NCBI RefSeq assembly: GCF_907164915.1
Contig: NW_025919592.1
Span: 1-64,000 of the forward strand
Reading direction: 5' to 3'
Length of the DNA: 64,000 bases
DNA from: Impatiens glandulifera
Taxonomy: Eukaryota; Streptophyta; Magnoliopsida; Ericales; Balsaminaceae
The notes below the pieces were generated by a model. The model ran no database searches. It was given only the letters and a program-made list of their open reading frames with translations, and had not been told where the DNA came from. Position 1 is the first letter of the stretch, and each line of letters opens with the position of its first letter. Shown piece after piece: positions 57,154 to 64,000 of the stretch. A program made the position numbers and the translations under genes.

Positions 57154-58356
57154 TACATCGTTTCCATACTAGTCGTGATTCCAGAGTGGTGACTACTCTT
57201 ACATTGTTGAAGACTCATCTTTTCGGGTATTAATATTATCTTGTTATCTAGATGTTTGTTGTTTAAATTAGTTTATAAACTTAGATTTGATGATTTTTTA
57301 GTTACCAAGGACATGTCTCTACTGCTTTGGTTCTTGGTGGAGTTGAGATTACTGGTCCACATTTACACACTATGAGTTATATAGTTATATTTAATGAAAA
57401 ATAATCAACTATATAAGAAAATGGTATTTTTATGCAATAATTAGTTTGCAGATTTATCCTCATGGATCAACTGATACTCTTCCATTTGCCACGATGGGTT
57501 CTGGTTCACTTGCTGATATGGAAATATTTGAATCGAAATATCGTGAAGGTCTTATTGTAAGTAGGATTCTGTTATCTCTTATTAAAAAAATAGTCTTTTG
57601 AATTATTTTTCCTGATTATGGCCTTCAGTCCTTAGAAGGAGGTAGGGGTTAAGTTGGTAACTGAGGCTATTTGCTCTGGTATATTCAATGACTTGGGAAG
57701 TGGAAGAAATGTTGATGTTTGTGTGATCACAAAGGTTAGTTGAGTTTCTCACTTTGTTTTAAGAGACAGACAAAGATGACCATTTTTACCATTTTGAAGA
57801 AACACTTTCTTAATGTCAGTTATTTTAGGTTTTATATTAGACATCTAGAGCTTGTTTGATGTTATATGAAGGATAATTATTTGGTAGTTTAGTTGATAAT
57901 TAAATGAATTATGATGGGTCCTAATGTTTGATTGTGTAAGATCTTTGCAGGGACAAACAAAGTATTTAAGAAATCATCTAGCGCTTAATCCTTGTACTTA
58001 TGTTAGCGATAAAGTCTATACCTTCTCCAAGAAGACTGGTTAGTAAACATCGTATATTCTGATTTATTTTCATTCTACATGCCTACATCATGTGTCCTAG
58101 TAGAAAATGTGTTTCTTCATGTTTGCAGTGCATGTCTTAGTCATACTCCTTTTTCTTTCTTTGAAAATAAATGATTTTGTTATTTGTGATAAAATAGGAA
58201 AGTAGAACAAAACCTGACATTAACTATGACTATTTTCTTGTTTCTAATTGTCTGGATTTTCTTTTGCTTTCTAATATAATGTTCTATATTTAATTAGGGT
58301 GAGAAATAGAGGTTTTGCTTCTTGAAGTGACAATGCCAGACTGTAGAGCCCTTTGA
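57154..58356 (+). pseudogene. 20S proteasome subunit beta type-7 (PBB), 5'-truncated gene
   Basis: Six exon-like blocks encode the C-terminal half of the PBB1/PBB2 beta-7 subunit, a catalytic (trypsin-like) subunit of the 20S proteasome core. They are: 57154-57226 (HRFHTSRDSRVVTTLTLLKT), 57302-57371 ([20 protein letters not shown]), 57452-57556 ([20 protein letters not shown]), 57636-57734 ([20 protein letters not shown]), 57951-58038 (GQTKYLRNHLALNPCTYVSD) and 58310-58356 (EVLLLEVTMPDC, stop TGA). The N-terminal half, including the catalytic threonine, is missing, because the sequence is cut inside an exon at the CACTA terminus. The donor after the second block is ATGAGT instead of GTGAGT (57372), and the C-terminus is short and diverged. 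It cannot make a working subunit. Confidence 0.88.
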
Positions 58357-59224
58357 TGGTTCAGGAGTTAGAAACCTGTCGTTATCTTAGCATTAATGAT
58401 ACTGAGTTTTTTGTCTAATATGTTTTCACAAGTTCATTAATAGAAGTTCAGAAGCAAGTTGAGGGAATTGTGGATTTATTAATAGAAACTGAAGCAACTA
58501 AGGACTCAAATCGCAAGGATCTCAAATCGCCAAAGGATCCTTAATGAAAGTGTGTGTGACAGAAAGTCGTAAAGTTAATTTCATCTCAAGGGAACTATTT
58601 ATTTAAAATTTAATGCATTTTATTTAAATAAATAGAACATTAAATGTAAGTTAATTAATTAATGTTCTTTTTATTTGATTATTAAAGTTTTTTTTATTAT
58701 CTTTAAAAATTGAAATGTTGTTTTTCTTTAATTATTTAATTTATAAAAAAATTACATAAAAATATCTTAAAAAATGTATAAAATATAAATATAAATAAAT
58801 AAAAATGTAAAAGAATTGTTAAAATAATAGGTGAAAAACAAATAGACTTTTGGCGACGTTTTATTTAATGTTACCAACGCTTAAATAAGTGTCGTTAAAC
58901 ATTCCTCCCTTCCGTCAACGCTTAACTTTTTAATACCAACGCTTAAATAAGAGTTGTTAGAACTTGTCCACCCTGCTTTCGGCGATGCAAGAATAAGTGT
59001 CGGTAATATTTTTGATGACGCTTTTAAGGGTTGGCAGAGATCTTTGTAAGCGTCGTCGTTAGTGTTTTTTGTTGTAGTGTTAGATCTATGGTTAGTTGTT
59101 TAGATAGAATAAATATATTATATAATATATTAGTGAACATGGTGAGGGCTTCGGGCTATAATGTAAAAATTAATAAATTAGATAGTTATATAATTATATT
59201 TTATATATAATATAATAGTATCCA
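58357..59224. other. AT-rich DNA with a CACTA-like end
   Basis: 58357-58830 is AT-rich with no gene. The CACTA-like segment at 58845-59079 is listed separately. 59080-59224 is AT-rich. Confidence 0.5.
58845..59079 (-). mobile_element. End of a second CACTA-type element
   Basis: The segment ends TTTTTTGTTGTAGTG, the reverse complement of the common plant CACTA terminus CACTACAACAAAAAA. It carries subterminal repeats based on CCAACGCTTAAATAAG (about 58870 and 58943) and AAGCGTCGTCGTT. Its other end was not found, so it is a fragment or a deletion derivative. Confidence 0.55.
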
Positions 59225-59700
59225 TTACATAAATCCTTCCGGGCTCCCGGTTGTAGATATGAGGGGCGCCGCCTCATTGTCATCGCATAAAACACATTTT
59301 GAATCCGGGATGTTCATGAAACGTTTAAGTCTATCACGAGTAGAAAGGTTTTCCCGAAAAGCCAACCACAAAATGAATTGGTGCATCAAAATGATCTTAG
59401 GAAACCAAACAATATGAGACCATCAAACACTGTCTCCTTTGTTTCGAATAGTATCCCAAGACAAACTTGCAACGAATTTTCCATCATGTTCAACCGTCCA
59501 AGAATTAGAATCTCTACAATAAATAAATTGTGAAGTTTGAATAGATTCAAGAATTCTCATACCTTCTAGAATTCGTTTTATGGTATTTCATTCTCCATCT
59601 TTTATTTCACGTACCGCCTTATTTAAGTGTTTTAAACTCCTCTTAAGAATAATTGTTTTATGCTCAAACTGATGATCTTGCCAAAATAAAGTTCTTGGAA
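59225..59700 (-). pseudogene. L1-type LINE, 3' coding fragment with RT zinc-binding domain
   Basis: The minus strand encodes, with a few interruptions, the end of a plant LINE ORF2: RTLFWQDHQFEHKTIILKRS near 59690, then WSHIVWFPKIILMHQFILWL, AFRENLSTRDRLKRFMNIP and SKCVLCDDNE, the Trp/Cys pattern of the reverse-transcriptase zinc-binding domain. The polymerase part is absent. The copia LTR to the right probably inserted into it. Confidence 0.8.
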
Positions 59701-62700
59701 TTAATTAAAATAATTCCATAATAATCTTAAATCATAAACTATAATACCCTAAATCTTCATTCTTGTTCCTAAGATATGAAAGACAAAATCGTAATATATA
59801 TACCTGGATCCTTAGACATGATTAGATGAGATGGTCTTCCAAAAGGGCAGAAATCCTTTAGCCTTATTTCTCCGATGATGGGGATTCAGAGAGAGAGCGT
59901 GTGATAAAATTAAGTTCGTTCTTATTTTTTATCAACCAACCTCCCTTTTATATATTTATTCTGCCTTTTGGGGACCATAACCGTCATAACTGCTTCATTA
60001 CGCTAATTTCTAATTTGGCCCCTCATCAAATTAGAAATATCGTAGGGTATCCACAATTTAACATTCATAACAATAACGTTCTTAAGTCAAATCCCAAACA
60101 TCCTTAGATCACATAATATTGACTTATTATAATCAATGACCATATATATTCATTTAAATATATAAATGTCCCTTTAAATTCTAACAATCTCCCACTAGAC
60201 ATATATAATTAAAATGAATAATATATCCTTATTATGCACAAAATTATCATCGATTTCGAGAACATTAACAATCTCGTCCATTAATCATATTAACAAGGAT
60301 CAAGGCGGTCTTCGTTGTATCAATCACAACTAAACCTTCAATGGTCAAAAATATCAATATGACTAAATGACATAGATTAATCATGAATTTGTGGCATAAA
60401 AAATTACATGCAAGGTGATCTATTCATGTCAATTTTCAACTGGTCCTACCTTAACTTTAGTGAGATCAAACTTTAACTTTATTGTACAAAATGCAATAAA
60501 CCGTACAAAACTTTATCTGATCAGAAATTGAATTACATAAATATTCATAAAACAAATTGAAAGACAACTGAATTTACAAACTCCCACTTAACCTAGAGAT
60601 CATCCATCTCTAAAACACCCATGTTAGTAGTGTGTTCATGAAAGACATTAGACGGCAGACCCTTTGTCAAGGGATCAGCTATCATGGAGTTTGTACCCAA
60701 GTGTTCTATAGAAATTTGACCACTTTTTACCCTTTCCTTCACAACTAGGAACTTTATATCGATATGTTTTGACTTAGTCGAGCTCCTAATGTTATTCGAA
60801 TATAACACAACTGAATTATTGTCACAAAATAATCTAAGGGGTCTTTCAATCCCTTTCAAAATACGCAGCTCAGTGACAAAATTCTTTAGCCATATTGCTT
60901 GATTTGATGCCTCATAACATGCTACAAACTCTGCTGCCATGGTGGAGGAAGCTGTAAGTCCTTGTTTGGAACTCTTCGAAGTGATCGCTCCACCAGCCAA
61001 CAAGAATACATAGACGAAGTGGATCTTAAACTATCTTGGCATCCCACAAAATCAGAGTCAGAATACCCAATGATCTCAAGATTATCCGACCTCCGATATG
61101 TGAGCATGTAACTTCTAGTTCTCTTTAGATATCTCATAACTCTTTTAGCTGCCTTCTAGTGATCCAAACCTGGGTTGCTCAAATATCTTCCTAATACGCC
61201 AACTATGTACACAATATCTGGACGCGTACAAATTTGAGCATACATTAGACTTCCAACTGCCGAAACATATAAAATATTTTGCATTTCTTGAATTTCTAAA
61301 TTTCCTTTAGGGCATTGTTGAAGACTAAATTTGTCTCCCTTAACGATCGGGGTATTTCCTAATTTACAATCTTCCATGCCATATCTTTTAAGTACTTTAT
61401 CGATATAGCTCATCTGTGATAATCCAAGAATTCCTCGAGAACGATCTCGATGTATTTGGATCCCTAATACAAATAAGGCCTCACCAAGATCTTTCATCTC
61501 GAAATTTCTCGACTGAAAAGTCTTAGTTTGGTGCAATAAGCCTATATCATTTGAGGCAAGAAAAATGCCATCAACATATAAAATTAGATATATATATGTT
61601 TACTCCCACTGAATTTGTGATACACACAATCATCAATTAAATTCCCTCCAAAACCAAATGAGAGAATTACCTCATGAAATTTATGGTACCACTGACGAGA
61701 CGCTTGTTTGAGCCCATATATGGATTTCTTTAATTTGCAAACCATATTCCTTGAATCTCCTAACACAAAGTTTTCTGGTTGCACCATATAAATTGTTTCA
61801 TCAATTTCTCTATTGAGAAATGTTGTCTTTACATCCATCTGATGTAGCTCCATATCAAAATGTGCAACGAGTGCCATGATTGTTCTAAAAGAGTCTTTGG
61901 TTGAAACCGGAGAAAAAGTCTCTTTATAATCAATCCCGTATTTTTGAGTAAAACCTTTAGCCATAAGACGTGCTTTATACTTTTCCACATTACCTTTAGA
62001 ATCCCATTTGGTTTTAAAAATTCATTTACAACCAACAGTCTTAACCCCTTCTGGTAATGGGACGAGTTCCCAAACTTTATTGTCTTGCATAGATTTATAC
62101 TCTTCATTCATTGCATCAATCCACTTTGCTGAATTAGAACTATTTATGGCTTGATGAAATTTTATTGGATAATCTTCCATAATACCAAGATTATCCTCAT
62201 GTTCTAGAAGAAATACATATTCATCCGACATAGTACTTCTCCTTACTCTTGTGGATCGCCGTAATGACACTTGTTCCTCAATAATACTTTCTTCTTGAGG
62301 TTGTTGAGTTTGTACCTCTAGGAGATCAATGTCGTCTTGATTTTCTAGAATTATTCCAATATTATCAATGATCAGATGAGAATCTTGATCATTGTCCATA
62401 CAAATCGGAATAGGAGTCAACTCATTGTTAACCAAATTAGAAGTTGACTCTTCCTCAAAGATAAAATCTTGATCATTGTCCATAAAAATCGGAATAGGAG
62501 TCAACTCCTTGTTAACCAAATTAGAATTTTGACTCTTTCTCAAAGACAAAATCTTTTTATTTGATTCTTCACCCCAAACTCAACATCCTCAAAGAATACA
62601 GTTGTTCCTGTCTCGAAAATTGACTTTAAGTTGGGATCATAAAATTTATAGCCCCTTGATCGTTCAGAATAGCCAATAAAGTAACTACTAATTGTTTTGG

Positions 62701-64000
62701 GGTCCAGTTTATCCATATGAGGCTTAGACTAGACTTTGCCTCTACTAGACATCCCCAATCATTAAAATGTTTTAGACTAGGCTTTCGCCCTGACCAAAGC
62801 TCATAAGGGGTTTTAGTCGTTGTTTTTGTTGGCACTCTATTCAAAATGTATGCTGCAGTCTTTAGTGCTTCACCCTAGAGTGACTTTGGTAAGGATGAAT
62901 GGCTAACCATACTCCTCACCATATCCTGTAAAGTACGGTTTCGTCTTTCTGCTACACCATTCATGCTTGGAGAGCCCGACATGGTGTACTGAGGAACGAT
63001 ACCACACTCCTCTAGGTATTTAGCGAAAGGCCCTGGACGTTGTTCACCTGAACCGTCATACCGACCATAGTATTCACCACCACGATTGGATTTAACTTTC
63101 TTTATCTTTCTATTGAGTTGATTTTCAACTTCAACCTTAAATGACTTGAACACATCCAATGTTTTAGCCTTTTCTTGAATAAAAAAAATGTATGCATATC
63201 TAGAGAAATCGTCTATGAATGATACGAAATATCGCTGACCATTCCAAGACGGAGTCGGAAACGGCCCACAAACATCCGTATGTATCGACTCAAGTATTTA
63301 TGTAGCTCTATATGCATTCAATTTTCTATCTTTGGTTTGTTTTCCTTTAATACATTCAATACAGACATTAAAGTTCGTAAAATCAATGGAATTTAGAATC
63401 TTATCTGACACAATACGTTCAACTCTATTTCTAGAGATGTGACCTAAGCGTTTGTGCCATAATGTACCCGAATTATTATTATTTAGCTTTCGTTTAGTAC
63501 CTCTTGATTCCACATTCAGGGTTTTATTATATAAAGCAATTGTATCAAGTAAATAATGATTATCATAATGCATTAATGAACCGGTTCCAACATCCGAAGT
63601 ACCAATCGATAACTTAAATTGACCATTTCCAACAAACTAGAATAACAATGTTTGTCCAAATAACGAATAGAAATCAAATTTTGTTTAAACAAAGGTACAA
63701 TAAAAGTATCCTTTAAGTCCAAATAGAAACCAGAACTAAGCAACAATCTAAAGTGTCCAATTGCTTTAACTTCTACCGATTTTCTATGGCCCACAAAGAT
63801 ACGTCTTTCAGCATCACTTGGCTTTCGGTAGCTCAGGAAACCCTGTATTGAAATACTGATGTTAGTAGTAGCACCGGAGTCTAACCACCAAGTGTTTCCA
63901 GGTACTGATACTAATTTAACTTCAGAACAAACCAGATTAAGAAATGTACCTTTCTTTTCGCGCCATGTACGATATTTAGTACAATCATTCTTTAGATGTC
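59701..64000 (-). mobile_element. Ty1/copia retrotransposon, 3' portion (5' end beyond the window)
   Basis: The 3' LTR occupies about 59700-60186. Its inner edge is clear: TGTTAGAATTTAAAGGG on the minus strand starts at 60186, preceded by the purine tract AGTGGGAGAT. A TATATAAAAGGGAGG promoter word lies at + 59942-59956 on the minus strand. The outer edge near 59700 is uncertain. RNase H, reverse transcriptase, integrase, protease and the end of Gag follow leftward to right up to position 64000, where the window cuts it. Confidence 0.85.
60593..64000 (-). pseudogene. Copia Gag-Pol polyprotein, partial and broken
   Basis: Reading from 64000 leftward: a zinc-knuckle tail (HLKNDCTKYRTWREKKGTF), protease DSGATTN (about 63870-63881), GAG-pre-integrase (LWHKRLGHISRNRVERI), integrase pieces (RGGEYYGRYD, PSMNGVAERRNRTLQ; 63159-62626), an acidic linker with a duplicated LTPIPIFMDNDQD segment (62549-62380), and reverse transcriptase (EKYKARLMAKGFTQ, QMDVKTTFLNREID, SIYGLKQASRQWYHK). 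The catalytic YVDD box reads YVDG (61567-61578). RNase H follows and ends at 60593 with MIADPLTKGLPSNVF. Stops (for example next to position 61584) and frameshifts break the frame in at least six places. It belongs to a different copia family from the 39827-44591 element. Confidence 0.88.

Overview
The window is nuclear DNA of a dicot flowering plant. It is AT-rich, the genes are split by spliceosomal introns, and plant-type Ty1/copia, Ty3/gypsy, LINE, SINE and CACTA elements fill the space between them. I recognise three apparently intact host genes: an importin-9-type nuclear transport receptor (8237-21200, + strand, 33 exons inferred by joining splice sites to family homology), an HDDC2/YfbR-type HD-domain phosphohydrolase with a likely plastid transit peptide (22731-27491, +, 8 exons), and an intronless DUF4220/DUF594 membrane protein (46271-48544, +). 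From memory, the first two are also neighbours in Arabidopsis (At1g26170 and At1g26160), so this looks like a conserved gene pair.

Layout. 1-4329: a decayed FAR1-related (FRS) gene in AT-rich DNA. 4330-6781: a complete but non-autonomous gypsy-type LTR element with a perfect 5-bp target duplication. 6782-8236: AT-rich DNA with a CpG-rich 32-bp tandem array ahead of importin-9. 8237-21200: importin-9, with one U12-type AT-AC intron, two GC-AG introns, SINE remnants and a miniature antisense copia derivative (TRIM-like) in its introns. 21201-27491: intergenic DNA with a 185-bp tandem duplication, then the HD-domain gene. 27492-46236: very AT-rich DNA that I interpret as an old tandem duplication. 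Copy 1 is about 27568-32315. Copy 2 is about 32310-46110 and is swollen by a LINE fragment, a Tat/Ogre-like fragment, a CACTA-like end, a 1351-bp solo LTR and a 4.77-kb copia element inserted into a 30-bp minisatellite. 46237-48544: the DUF4220 gene with a short upstream ORF. 50104-57153: a CACTA (En/Spm) transposon on the minus strand with a broken TNP2-type transposase and arrays of hairpin repeats. 57154-58356: the 3' half of a 20S proteasome beta-7 (PBB) gene, cut within an exon exactly at the CACTA terminus. 58357-64000: a CACTA-like end, a LINE 3' fragment and the 3' part of a minus-strand copia element that runs off the window.

The host genes are unrelated housekeeping functions and do not form a pathway. 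What is unusual here is structural: the inferred duplication junction, the transposon/proteasome-gene junction, repeated palindromic arrays inside transposon regulatory regions, and the minor-spliceosome intron. I saw no CRISPR array, no rRNA, no convincing tRNA gene and nothing I can defend as a new molecular system. Exon coordinates were read by eye from splice motifs and protein homology and have not been checked against transcripts.
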